The position numbers and the translations under genes were made by a program. This document shows positions 12,541-23,902 of a DNA stretch of 64,000 nucleotides, in pieces (position 1 is the first letter of the stretch; every line of letters starts with the position of its first letter). The notes under the pieces were generated by a model. The model made no database searches, was not told where the DNA came from, and was given only the letters and a program-made list of their open reading frames with translations. The stretch comes from Micromussa lordhowensis (Eukaryota > Cnidaria > Anthozoa > Scleractinia > Lobophylliidae). The stretch spans positions 62,001 through 126,000 of the forward strand of contig CAXHUQ010001451.1 in the NCBI GenBank assembly GCA_964020085.1. Reading direction: 5' to 3'.

Positions 12541-14300
12541 GATTGCACTTCAAGTGCATACTAATTAGGAGATGATGCGATTTGCGCCAGGGTGTTTTTG
12601 AAGCCCGTATAGTCGGCCTACTTTTTTGAGCATTTTCCCTTGGTCCCCCCTTGGCAAAATCTCAGAAAATGGCCGATTTAGGTCTCCTTGGCAAATTTGT
12701 CATAACTCGGCTCTGCGGGCACTTATGGAGCCGCAGTTTGCAGCAAAATGTTCCTCTATGATTGCACTTCAAGTGTATACTAATTAGGAGATGATGCGAT
12801 TTGCGCCAGGGTGTTTTTGAAGCCCGTATAGTCGGCCTACTTTTTTGAGCATTTTCCCTTGGTCCCCCCTTGGCAAAATCTCAGAAAATGGCCGATTTAG
12901 GTGTCCTTGGCAAATTTGTCATAACTCGGCTCTGCGGACACTTATGGAGCCGCACTTTGCAGCAAAATGTTCCTCTATGATTGCACTTCAAGTGCATACT
13001 AATTAGGAGATGATGCGATTTGCGCCAGGGTGTTTTTGAAGCCCGTATAGTCGGCCTACTTTTTTGAGCATTTTCCCTTGGTCCCCCCTTGGCAAAATCT
13101 CAGAAAATGGCCGATTTAGGTGTCCTTGGCAAATTTGTCATAACTCGGCTCTGCGGGCACTTATGGAGCCGCAGTTTGCAACAAAATCTTCCTCTATGAT
13201 TGCACTTCAAGTGCATACTAATTAGGAGATGATGCGATTTGCGCCAGGGTGTTTTTGAAGCCCGTATAGTCGGCCTACTTTTTTGAGCATTTTCCCTTGG
13301 TCCCCCCTTGGCAAAATCTCAGAAAATGGCCGATTTAGGTGTCCTTGGCAAATTTGTCATAACTCGGCTCTGCGGGCACTTATGGAGCCGCAGTTTGCAG
13401 CAAAATCTTCCTCTATGATTGCACTTCAAGTGCATACTAATTAGGAGATGATGCGATTTGCGCCAGGGTGTTTTTGAAGCCCGTATAGTCGGCCTACTTT
13501 TTTGAGCATTTTCCCTTGGTCCCCCCTTGGCAAAATCTCAGAAAATGGCCGATTTAGGTGTCCTTGGCAAATTTGTCATAACTCGGCTCTGCGGGCACTT
13601 ATGGAGCCGCAGTTTGCAGCAAAATCTTCCTCTATGATTGCACTTCAAGTGCATACTAATTAGGAGATGATGCGATTTGCGTCAGGGTGTTTTTGAAGCC
13701 CGTATAGTCGGCCTACTTTTTTGAGCATTTTCCCTTGGTCCCCCCTTGGCAAAATCTCAGAAAATGGCCGATTTAGGTGTCCTTGGCAAATTTGTCATAA
13801 CTCGGCTCTGCGGGCACTTATGGAGCCGCAGTTTGCAGCAAAATGTTCCTCTATGATTGCACTTCAAGTGCATACTAATTAGGAGATGATGCGATTTGCG
13901 CCAGGGTGTTTTTGAAGCCCGTATAGTCGGCCTACTTTTTTGAGCATTTTCCCTTGGTCCCCCCTTGGCAAAATCTCAGAAAATGGCCGATTTAGGTGTC
14001 CTTGGCAAATTTGTCATAACTCGGCTCTGCGGGCACTTATGGAGCCGCAGTTTGCAGCAAAATGTTCCTCTATGATTGCACTTCAAGTGCATACTAATTA
14101 GGAGATGATGCGATTTGCGCCAGGGTGTTTTTGAAGCCCGTATAGTCGGCCTACTTTTTTGAGCATTTTCCCTTGGTCCCCCCTTGGCAAAATCTCAGAA
14201 AATGGCCGATTTAGGTGTCCTTGGCAAATTTGTCATAACTCGGTTCTGCGGACACTTATGGAGCCGCACTTTGCAGCAAAATGTTCCTCTATGATTGCAC
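12366..14300. repeat. Six-monomer (1314-bp) block duplication within array 1
   Basis: A second block duplication, with a 1314-bp (6 x 219) offset. Markers are gcgtcag at 12366 and 13680, aaaatgttcc at 12531 and 13845 and at 12750 and 14064, and the doubly variant tctgcggacac / cgcactttgc monomer at 12931 and 14245. The downstream copy of that last monomer has an additional cggttctgc change, and the upstream block has a private gtgtatac near 12775, so each copy has since gained its own mutations. Confidence 0.75.
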
Positions 14301-17300
14301 TTCAAGTGCATAATAATTAGGAGATGATGCGATTTGCGCCAGGGTGTTTTTGAAGCCCGTATAGTCGGCCTACTTTTTTGAGCATTTTCCCTTGGTCCCC
14401 CCTTGGCAAAATCTCAGAAAATGGCCGATTTAGGTGTCCTTGGCAAATTTGTCATAACTCGGCTCTGCGGGCACTTATGGAGCCGCAGTTTGCAGCAACA
14501 TGTTCCTCTATGATTGCACTTCAAGTGCATACTAATTAGGAGATGATGCGATTTGCGCCAGGGTGTTTTTGAAGCCCGTATAGTCGGCCTACTTTTTTGA
14601 GCATTTTCCCTTGGTCCCCCCTTGGCAAAATCTCAGAAAATGGCCGATTTAGGTGTCCTTGGCAAATTTGTCATAACTCGGCTCTGCGGGCACTTATGGA
14701 GCCGCAGTTTGCAGCAAAATGTTCCTCTATGATTGCACTTCAAGGGCATACTAATTAGGAGATGATGCGATTTGCGCCAGGGTGTTTTTTGAAGCCCGTA
14801 TAGTCGGCCTACTTTTTTGAGCATTTTCCCTTGGTCCCCCCTTGGCAAAATCTCAGAAAATGGCCGATTTAGGTGTCCTTGGCAAATTTGTCATAACTCG
14901 GCTCTGCGGGCACTTATGGAGCCGCAGTTTGCAGCAAAATGTTCCTCTATGATTGCACTTCAAGTGCATACTAATTAGGAGATGATGCGATTTGCGCCAG
15001 GGTGTTTTTGAACCCCGTATAGTCGGCCTACTTTTTTGAGCATTTTTCCTTGGTCCCCCCTTGGCAAAATCTCAGAAAATGGCCGATTTAGGTGTCCTTG
15101 GCAAATTTGTCATAACTCGGCTCTGCGGGCACTTATGGAGCCGCAGTTTGCAGCAAAATGTTCCTCTATGATTGCACTTCAAGTGCATACTAATTAGGAG
15201 ATGATGCGATTTGCGCCAGGGTTTTTTTGAAGCCCGTATAGTCGGCCTACTTTTTTGAGCATTTTCCCTTGGTCCCCCCTTGGCAAAATCTCAGAAAATG
15301 GCCGATTTAGGTGTCCTTGGCAAATTTGTCATAACTCGGCTCTGCGGGCACTTATGGAGCCGCAGTTTGCAGCAAAATCTTCCTCTATGATTGCACTTCA
15401 AGTGCATACTAATTAGGAGATGATGCGATTTGCGCCAGGGTGTTTTTTGAAGCCCGTATAGTCGGCCTACTTTTTTGAGCATTTTCCCTTGGTCCCCCCT
15501 TGGCAAAATCTCAGAAAATGGCCGATTTAGGTGTCCTTGGCAAATTTGTCATAACTCGGCTCTGCGGGCACTTATGGAGCCGCAGTTTGCAGCAAAATGT
15601 TCCTCTATGATTGCACTTCAAGTGCATACTGATTAGGAGATGATGCGATTTGCGCCAGGGTGTTTTTTAAGCCCGTATAGTCGGCCTACTTTTTTGAGCA
15701 TTTTTCCTTGGTCCCCCCTTGGCAAAATCTCAGAAAATGGCCGATTTAGGTGTCCTTGGCAAATTTGTCATAACTCGGCTCTGCGGGCACTTATGGAGCC
15801 GCAGTTTGCAGCAAAATGTTCCTCTATGATTGCACTTCAAGTGCATACTAATTAGGAGATGATGCGATTTGCGCCAGGGTGTTTTTGAAGCCCGTATAGT
15901 CGGCCTACTTTTTTGAGCATTTTCCCTTGGTCCCCCCTTGGCAAAATCTCAGATAATGGCCGATTTAGGTGTCCTTGGCAAATTTGTCATAACTCGGCTC
16001 TGCGGGCACTTATGGAGCCGCAGTTTGCAGCAAAATGTTCCTCTATGATTGCACTTCAAGTGCATACTAATTAGGAGATGATGCGATTTGCGCCAGGGTG
16101 TTTTTGAAGCCCGTATAGTCGGCCTACTTTTTTGAGCATTTTCCCTTGGTCCCCCCTTGGCAAAATCTCAGAAAATGGCCGATTTAGGTGTCCTTGGCAA
16201 ATTTGTCATAACTCGGCTCTGCGGGCACTTATGGAGCCGCAGTTTGCAGCAAAATCTTCCTCTATGATTGCACTTCAAGTGCATACTAATTAGGAGATGA
16301 TGCGATTTGCGCCAGGGTGTTTTTTGAAGCCCGTATAGTCGGCCTACTTTTTTGAGCATTTTCCCTTGGTCCCCCCTTGGCAAAATCTCAGAAAATGGCC
16401 GATTTAGGTGTCCTTGGCAAATTTGTCATAACTCGGCTCTGCGGGCACTTATGGAGCCGCAGTTTGCAGCAAAATCTTCCTCTATGATTGCACTTCAAGT
16501 GCATACTAATTAGGAGATGATGCGATTTGCGCCAGGGTGTTTTTGAAGCCCGTATAGTCGCCCTACTTTTTTGAGCATTTTTCCTTGGTCACCCCTTGGC
16601 AAAATCCCAGAAAATGGCCGATTTAGGTGTCCTTGGCAAATTTGTCATAACTCGGCTCTGCGGGCACTTATGGAGCCGCAGTTTGCAGCAAAATGTTCCT
16701 CTATGATTGCACTTCAAGCGCATACTAATTAGGAGATGATGCGATTTGCGCCAGGGTGTTTTTGAAGCCCGTATAGTCGGCCTACTTTTTTGAGCATTTT
16801 CCCTTGGTCCCCCCTTGGCAAAATCTCAGAAAATGGCCGATTTAGGTGTCCTTGGCAAATTTGTCATAACTCGGCTCTGCGGGCACCTATGGAGCCGCCG
16901 TTTGCAGCAAAATCTTCCTCTATGATTGCACTTCAAGTGCATACTAATTAGGAGATGATGCAATTTGCGCCAGGGTGTTTTTGAAGCCCGTATAGTCGGC
17001 CTACTTTTTTGAGCATTTTCCCTTGGTCCCTCCTTGGCAAAATCTCAGAAAATGGCCGATTTAGGTGTCCTTGGCAAATTTGTCATAACTCGGCTCTGCG
17101 GGCACTTATGGAGCCGCAGATTGCAGCAAAATGTTCCTCTATGATTGCACTTCAAGTGCACACTAATTAGGAGATGATGCGATTTGCGCCAGGGTGTTTT
17201 TGAAGCCCGTATAGTCGGCCTACTTTTTTGAGCATTTTCCCTTGGTCCCCCCTTGGCAAAATCTCAGAAAATGGCCGATTTAGGTGTCCTTGGCAAATTT

Positions 17301-17450
17301 GTCATAACTCGGCTCTGCGGGCACTTATGGAGCCGCAGTTTGCAGCAAAATGTTCCTCTATGATTGCACTTCAAGTGCATACTAATTAGCAGATGATGCG
17401 ATTTGCGCCAGGGTTTTTTTGAAGCCCGTATAGTCGGCCTACTTTTTTGA
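14220..17450. repeat. More mutated sector of array 1 with T-run slippage
   Basis: This part of array 1 carries an excess of private changes. There is an extra T in the run after the gcgccaggg block near 14785, 15443 and 16321. G-to-T changes enlarge the same run near 15222, 15668 and 17414. Others include aacatgttcc near 14500, aaccccg near 15012, catttttcc near 15041, 15700 and 16577, cgccctac near 16560, accccttgg near 16591, atcccag near 16605, gccgccgtt near 16898, tccttgg near 17030 and cagattg near 17119. The three 1-bp T insertions also account for the only long reverse-strand open frames in array 1. I read this as an older, less homogenised stretch inside the array. Confidence 0.65.
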
Positions 17451-20400
17451 GCATTTTCCCTTGGTCCCCCCTTGGCAAAATCTCAGAAAATGGCCGATTT
17501 AGGTGTCCTTGGCAAATTTGTCATAACTCGGCTCTGCGGGCACTTATGGAGCCGCAGTTTGCAGCAAAATCTTCCTCTATGATTGCACTTCAAGTGCATA
17601 CTAATTAGGAGATGATGCGATTTGCGCCAGGGTGTTTTTGAAGCCCGTATAGTCGGCCTACTTTTTTGAGCATTTTCCCTTGGTCCCCCCTTGGCAAAAT
17701 CTCAGAAAATGGCCGATTTAGGTGTCCTTGGCAAATTTGTCATAACTCGGCTCTGCGGGCACTTATGGAGCCGCAGTTTGCAGCAAAATCTTCCTCTATG
17801 ATTGCACTTCAAGTGCATACTAATTAGGAGATGATGCGATTTGCGCCAGGGTGTTTTTGAAGCCCGTATAGTCGGCCTACTTTTTTGAGCATTTTCCCTT
17901 GGTCCCCCCTTGGCAAAATCTCAGAAAATGGCCGATTTAGGTGTCCTTGGCAAATTTGTCATAACTCGGCTCTGCGGGCACTTATGGAGCCGCAGTTTGC
18001 AGCAAAATCTTCCTCTATGATTGCACTTCAAGTGCATACTAATTAGCAGATGATGCGATTTGCGCCAGGGTGTTTTTGAAGCCCGTATAGTCGGCCTACT
18101 TTTTTGAGCATTTTCCCTTGGTCCCCCTTGGCAAAATCTCAGAAAATGGCCGATTTAGGTGTCCTTGGCAAATTTGTCATAACTCGGCTCTGCGGGCACT
18201 TATGGAGCCGCAGTTTGCAGCAAAATGTTCCTCTATGATTGCACTTCAAGTGCATACTAGTTAGGGGATGATGCGATTTGCGCCAGGGTGTTTTTGAAGC
18301 CCGTATAGTCGGCCTACTTTTTTGAGCATTTTCCCTTGGTCCCCCCTTGGCAAAATCTCAGAAAATGGCCGATTTAGGTGTCCTTGGCAAATTTGTCATA
18401 ACTCGGCTCTGCGGGCACTTATGGAGCCGCAGTTTGCAGCAAAATCTTCCTCTATGATTGCACTTCAAGCGCATACTAATTAGGAGATGATGCAATTTGC
18501 GCCAGGGTGTTTTTGAAGCCCGTATAGTCGGCCTACTTTTTTGAGCATTTTCCCTTGGTCCCCCCTTGGCAAAATCTCAGAAAATGGCCGATTTAGGTGT
18601 CCTTGGCAAATTTGTCATAACTCGGCTCTGCGGGCACTTATGGAGCCGCAGTTTGCAGCAAAATGTTCCTCTATGATTGCACTTCAAGTGCATACTAGTT
18701 AGGAGATGATGCGATTTGCGCCAGGGTGTTTTTGAAGCCCGTATAGTCGGCCTACTTTTTTGAGCATTTTCCCTTGGTCCCCCCTTGGCAAAATCTCAGA
18801 AAATGGCCGATTTAGGTGTCCTTGGCAAATTTGTCATAACTCGGCTCTGCGGGCACTTATGGAGCCGCAGTTTGCAGCAAAATGTTCCTCTATGATTGCA
18901 CTTCAAGTGCATACTAATTAGGAGATGATGCAATTTGCGCCAGGGTGTTTTTGAAGCCCGTATAGTCGGCCTACTTTTTTGAGCATTTTCCCTTGGTCCC
19001 CCCTTGGCAAAATCTCAGAAAATGGCCGATTTAGGTGTCCTTGGCAAATTTGTCATAACTCGGCTCTGCGGGCACTTATGGAGCCGCAGTTTGCAGCAAA
19101 ATGTTCCTCTATGATTGCACTTCAAGTGCATACTAATTAGGAGATGATGCGATTTGCGCCAGGGTGTTTTTGAAGCCCGTATAGTCGGCCTACTTTTTTG
19201 AGCATTTTCCCTTGGTCCCCCCTTGGCAAAATCTCAGAAAATGGCCGATTTAGGTGTCCTTGGCAAATTTGTCATAACTCGGCTCTGCGGGCACTTATGG
19301 AGCCGCAGTTTGCAGCAAAATGTTCCTCTATGATTGCACTTCAAGTGCATACTAATTAGGAGATGATGCGATTTGCGCCAGGGTGTTTTTGAAGCCCGTA
19401 TAGTCGGCCTACTTTTTTGAGCATTTTCCCTTGGTCCCCCCTTGGCAAAATCTCAGAAAATGGCCGATTTAGGTCTCCTTGGCAAATTTGTCATAACTCG
19501 GCTCTGCGGGCACTTATGGAGCCGCAGTTTGCAGCAAAATGTTCCTCTATGATTGCACTTCAAGTGCATACTAATTAGGAGATGATGCGATTTGCGCCAG
19601 GGTGTTTTTGAAGCCCGTATAGTCGGCCTACTTTTTTGAGCATTTTCCCTTGGTCCCCCCTTGGCAAAATCTCAGAAAATGGCCGATTTAGGTGTCCTTG
19701 GCAAATTTGTCATAACTCGGCTCTGCGGGCACTTATGGAGCCGCAGTTTGCAGCAAAATCTTCCTCTATGATTGCACTTCAAGTGCATACTAATTAGGAG
19801 ATGATGCAATTTGCGCCAGGGTGTTTTTGAAGCCCGTATAGTCGGCCTACTTTTTTGAGCATTTTCCCTTGGTCCCCCCTTGGCAAAATCTCAGAAAATG
19901 GCCGATTTAGGTGTCCTTGGCAAATTTGTCATAACTCGGCTCTGCGGGCACTTATGGAGCCGCAGTTTGCAGCAAAATGTTCCTCTATGATTGCACTTCA
20001 AGTGCATACTAATTAGGAGATGATGCGATTTGCGCCAGGGTGTTTTTGAAGCCCGTATAGTCGGCCTACTTTTTTGAGCATTTTCCCTTGGTCCCCCCTT
20101 GGCAAAATCTCAGAAAATGGCCGATTTAGGTGTCCTTGGCAAATTTGTCATAACTCGGCTCTGCGGGCACTTATGGAGCCGCAGTTTGCAGCAAAATCTT
20201 CCTCTATAATTGCACTTCAAGTGCATACTAATTAGGAGATGATGCGATTTGCGCCAGGGTGTTTTTGAAGCCCGTATAGTCGGCCTACTTTTTTGAGCAT
20301 TTTCCCTTGGTCCCCCCTTGGCAAAATCTCAGAAAATGGCCGATTTAGGTGTCCTTGGCAAATTTGTCATAACTCGGCTCTGCGGGCACTTATGGAGCCG

Positions 20401-22612
20401 CAGTTTGCAGCAAAATGTTCCTCTATGATTGCACTTCAAGAGCATACTAATTAGGAGATGATGCGATTTGCGCCAGGGTGTTTTTGAAGCCCGTATAGTC
20501 GGCCTACTTTTTTGAGCATTTTCCCTTGGTCCCCCCTTGGCAAAATCTCAGAAAATGGCCGATTTAGGTGTCCTTGGCAAATTTGTCATAACTCGGCTCT
20601 GCGGGCACTTATGGAGCCGCAGTTTGCAGCAAAATGTTCCTCTATGATTGCACTTCAAGTGCATACTAGTTAGGAGATGATGCGATTTGCGCCAGGGTGT
20701 TTTTGAAGCCCGTATAGTCGGCCTACTTTTTTGAGCATTTTCCCTTGGTCCCCCCTTGGCAAAATCTCAGAAAATGGCCGATTTAGGTGTCCTTGGCAAA
20801 TTTGTCATAACTCGGCTCTGCGGGCACTTATGGAGCCGCAGTTTGCAGCAAAATCTTCCTCTATGATTGCACTTCAAGTGCATACTAATTAGGAGATGAT
20901 GCAATTTGCGCCAGGGTGTTTTTGAAGCCCGTATAGTCGGCCTACTTTTTTGAGCATTTTCCCTTGGTCCCCCCTTGGCAAAATCTCAGAAAATGGCCGA
21001 TTTAGGTGTCCTTGGCAAATTTGTCATAACTCGGCTCTGCGGGCACTTATGGAGCCGCAGTTTGCAGCAAAATGTTCCTCTATGATTGCACTTCAAGTGC
21101 ATACTAATTAGGAGATGATGCGATTTGCGCCAGGGTGTTTTTGAAGCCCGTATAGTCGGCCTACTTTTTTGAGCATTTTCCCTTGGTCCCCCCTTGGCAA
21201 AATCTCAGAAAATGGCCGATTTAGGTGTCCTTGGCAAATTTGTCATAACTCGGCTCTGCGGGCACTTATGGAGCCGCAGTTTGCAGCAAAATCTTCCTCT
21301 ATGATTGCACTTCAAGTGCATACTAATTAGGAGATGATGCGATTTGCGCCAGGGTGTTTGTGAAGCCCGTATAGTCGGCCTACTTTTTTGAGCATTTTCC
21401 CTTGGTCCCCCCTTGGCAAAATCTCAGAAAATGGCCGATTTAGGTGTCCTTGGCAAATTTGTCATAACTCGGCTCTGCGGGCACTTATGGAGCCGCAGTT
21501 TGCAGCAAAATGTTCCTCTATGATTGCACTTCAAGTGCATACTAATTAGGAGATGATGCGATTTGCGCCAGGGTGTTTTTGAAGCCCGTATAGTCGGCCT
21601 ACTTTTTTGAGCATTTTCCCTTGGTCCCCCCTTGGCAAAATCTCAGAAAATGGCCGATTTAGGTGTCCTTGGCAAATTTGTCATAACTCGGCTCTGCGGG
21701 CACTTATGGAGCCGCAGTTTGCAGCAAAATGTTCCTCTATGATTGCACTTCAAGTGCATACTAGTTAGGAGATGATGCGATTTGCGCCAGGGTGTTTTTG
21801 AAGCCCGTATAGTCGGCCTACTTTTTTGAGCATTTTCCCTTGGTCCCCCCTTGGCAAAATCTCAGAAAATGGCCGATTTAGGTGTCCTTGGCAAATTTGT
21901 CATAACTCGGCTCTGCGGGCACTTATGGAGCCGCAGTTTGCAGCAAAATCTTCCTCTATGATTGCACTTCAAGTGCATACTAATTAGGAGATGATGCAAT
22001 TTGCGCCAGGGTGTTTTTGAAGCCCGTATAGTCGGCCTACTTTTTTGAGCATTTTCCCTTGGTCCCCCCTTGGCAAAATCTCAGAAAATGGCCGATTTAG
22101 GTGTCCTTGGCAAATTTGTCATAACTCGGCTCTGCGGGCACTTATGGAGCCGCAGTTTGCAGCAAAATCTTCCTCTATGATTGCACTTCAAGTGCATACT
22201 AATTAGGAGATGATGCGATTTGCGCCAGGGTGTTTTTGAAGCCCGTATAGTCGGCCTACTTTTTTGAGCATTTTCCCTTGGTCCCCCCTTGGCAAAATCT
22301 CAGAAAATGGCCGATTTAGGTCTCCTTGGCAAATTTGTCATAACTCGGCTCTGCGGGCACTTATGGAGCCGCAGTTTGCAGCAAAATCTTCCTCTATGAT
22401 TGCACTTCAAGTGCATACTAATTAGGAGATGATGCGATTTGCGCCAGGGTGTTTTTGAAGCCCGTATAGTCGGCCTACTTTTTTGAGCATTTTCCCTTGG
22501 TCCCCCCTTGGCAAAATCTCAGAAAATGGCCGATTTAGGTGTCCTTGGCAAATTTGTCATAACTCGGCTCTGCGGGCACTTATGGAGCCGCAGTTTGCAG
22601 CAAAATGTTCCT
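16960..22612. repeat. Array 1 right sector: gcaattt / ctagttag markers with a 1095-bp (five-monomer) recurrence
   Basis: Two marker variants are confined to this right-hand part. gcaattt (for gcgattt) lies at 16961, 18493, 18931, 19807, 20902 and 21997. actagttag (for actaattag) lies near 18257, 18695, 20666 and 21761. The last two gcaattt intervals, and the last ctagttag interval, are exactly 1095 bp (5 x 219), and the two marker types keep the same relative order. The last roughly 2 kb before the junction is therefore likely a five-monomer block duplication. The array then stops abruptly inside a monomer. Confidence 0.7.
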
Positions 22613-22630
22613 AAGGTCGGCTAATTAGCA
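22601..22630. other. Junction between the 219-bp satellite and the 134/160-bp satellite
   Basis: Array 1 runs normally to caaaatgttcct (ending 22612), 53 bp into a monomer. The next bases are aaggtcggctaattag, which belong to array 2, where the normal form is aag[t/c]tcgg or aagtttgg. There is no linker, target-site duplication or transposon end. The only oddity is the g in aaggtcgg. The last full array 1 monomers look normal, so the boundary is a clean break within one family and at a monomer edge of the other. This fits an illegitimate or microhomology-assisted join. Confidence 0.9.
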
Positions 22631-22752
22631 ATCGGGCTGCTTAGCATAGTGTGACATTTTGCACAGCTCCGAAACTTTGCATGTGGACACGGACCGACCC
22701 CGGGAGTGCTTTGGTGCCATTAGTTTGCAAAATTGCGACGCGCACCAAGCTC
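22619..22752. repeat. Representative S monomer (134 bp)
   Basis: The short form reads ggctaattagcaatcgggct, then goes directly into the shared core beginning gcttagcatag. It is the commoner class, 10 of 19 monomers in the canonical unit. S is the only class found in runs of two or three (for example 37693, 37827 and 37961), while L is nearly always flanked by S. Confidence 0.92.
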
Positions 22753-22912
22753 GGCTAACTAGGTAGCCAGCCGGCCGCACCCGGGGATCTGCCGGGCTGG
22801 TTAGCATAGTGTGACATTTTGCGCAGCTCCGAAACTTTGCATGTAAGCCCGGACCGACCCCGGAAGTGCTTTGGTGCCATTAGTTTGCAAAGTTGCGACG
22901 CGCGCCAAGTTC
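22753..22912. repeat. Representative L monomer (160 bp) with a 26-bp longer GC-rich head
   Basis: The long form begins ggctaactagg. In place of the S head segment it has a GC-rich stretch with gcagccagccggccgcaccc and a variable g[g/c]ggatctgcc, before rejoining S at cgggct. The net length difference is always 26 bp. The stretch contains the palindromes gccggc and cggccg. Outside it, L and S align end to end, so the two classes share one ancestor, and either L gained or S lost this segment. Confidence 0.92.
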
Positions 22913-23902
22913 GGCTAATTAGCAATCGGGCTGCTTAGCATAGTGTGAAATTTTCCGCAGCTCCGAAACTTTGCATGTGGACCCGGACCGACGCCGGGAG
23001 TGCTTTGGTGCCATTAGTTTGCAAAGTTGCGACGCGCGCCAAGTTCGGCTAATTAGCAATCGGGTTGCTTAGCATAGTGTGACATTTTGCGCAGCTCTGA
23101 AACTTTGCATGTGGACCCGGACCGACCCCGGGAGTGCTTTGGTGCCATTAGTTTGCAAAGTTGCGACGCGCGCCAAGCTCGGCTAACTAGGCAGCTAGCC
23201 GGCCGCACCCGCGGATCTGCCGGGCTGCTTAGCATAGTGTGACATTTTGCGCAGCTCCGAAACTGTGCATGTGGGCCCGGACCGACCCCGGAAGTGCTTT
23301 GGTTCCATTAGTTTGCAAAGTTGCGACGCGCGCCAAGTTTGGCTTATTAGCAATCGGGCTGCTTAGCATAGTGTGACATTTTGCGCAGCTCCGAAACTTT
23401 GCATGTGGACTTGGACCGACCCCGGGAGTGCTTTGGTGCCATTAGTTTTCAAAGTTGCGACGCGCGCCAAGCTCAGCTAACTAGGCAGCCAGCCGGCCGC
23501 ACCCGGGGATCTGCCGGGCTCCTTAGCATAGTGTGACATTTTGAGCAGCTCCGAAACTTTGCATGTGGACCCGGACCGACCCCGGGAGTACTTTGGTGCC
23601 ATTAGTTTGCAAAGTTGCGACGCGCGCCAAGTTTGGCTAATTAGCAATCGGGCTGCTTAGCATAGTGTGACATTTTGCGCAGCTCCGAAACTTTGCATGT
23701 GGACTTGGACCGACCCCGGGAGTGCTTTGGTGCCATTAGTTTGCAAAGTTGCGACGCGCGCCAAGTTCGGCTAATTAGCAATCGGGCTGCTTAGCATAGT
23801 GTGACATTTTGCGCAGCTCCGAAACTTTGCATGTGGGCCGGGACCGACCCCGGGAGTGCTTTTGTGCCATTAGTTTGCAAAGTTGCGACACGCGCCAAGT
23901 TT

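Larger units (their letters stand above)
1..22612. repeat. Satellite array 1: 219-bp monomer, about 103 tandem copies
   Basis: Head-to-tail tandem array, entered mid-array at the left edge. Taking the start as the taactcgg motif, copies begin at 1, 220, 439 and so on to 22560. That is 103 full units plus a 53-bp partial unit ending at the junction. The length drifts by only +2 bp over the array: three 1-bp insertions in the T run near 14785, 15443 and 16321, and one 1-bp deletion in the C run near 18125. All copies share one orientation and there is no interruption. Variation is nearly all single-base and regionally clustered, so monomers are homogenised locally. The organisation is monomeric, without a regular higher-order period across the array. 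No coding, RNA-gene or transposon signature is seen. I do not recognise the family. Its role (structural heterochromatin, centromeric or subtelomeric) is inferred from array form only. Confidence 0.98.
22613..23902. repeat. Array 2 edge: partial, somewhat diverged HOR fragment
   Basis: Starting at the junction, the monomer order is S L S S L S L S S (starts 22619, 22753, 22913, 23047, 23181, 23341, 23475, 23635, 23769). It resembles pieces of the 18-mer and 23-mer units rather than a canonical one. The 22913 monomer has the gaaattttccgc variant that is otherwise seen in the 23-mer-type monomers at 28533, 32579 and 48907. The L at 23475 starts with an altered ctcagctaact. Greater scrambling at an array edge is expected when exchange is less frequent there. 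Confidence 0.75.

Noticed and set aside
14633..16383. 71-residue open frames in array 1, three reverse and one forward
   Set aside because: The reverse frames appear only in the copies with an extra T in the T run. The forward one (15640-15855) appears where TGA became TTA. They are mutational accidents in a non-coding repeat.
22601..22640. Common origin of the two satellites
   Set aside because: Both contain ctaattag and a gcgcca motif, but I could not extend the similarity into an alignment. Such short matches are expected by chance.
22741..22912. Transposon terminal repeats in the GC-rich head of L monomers
   Set aside because: The gccggc and cggccg palindromes are short, there is no flanking target-site duplication, and the segment is always 26 bp net in the same place.
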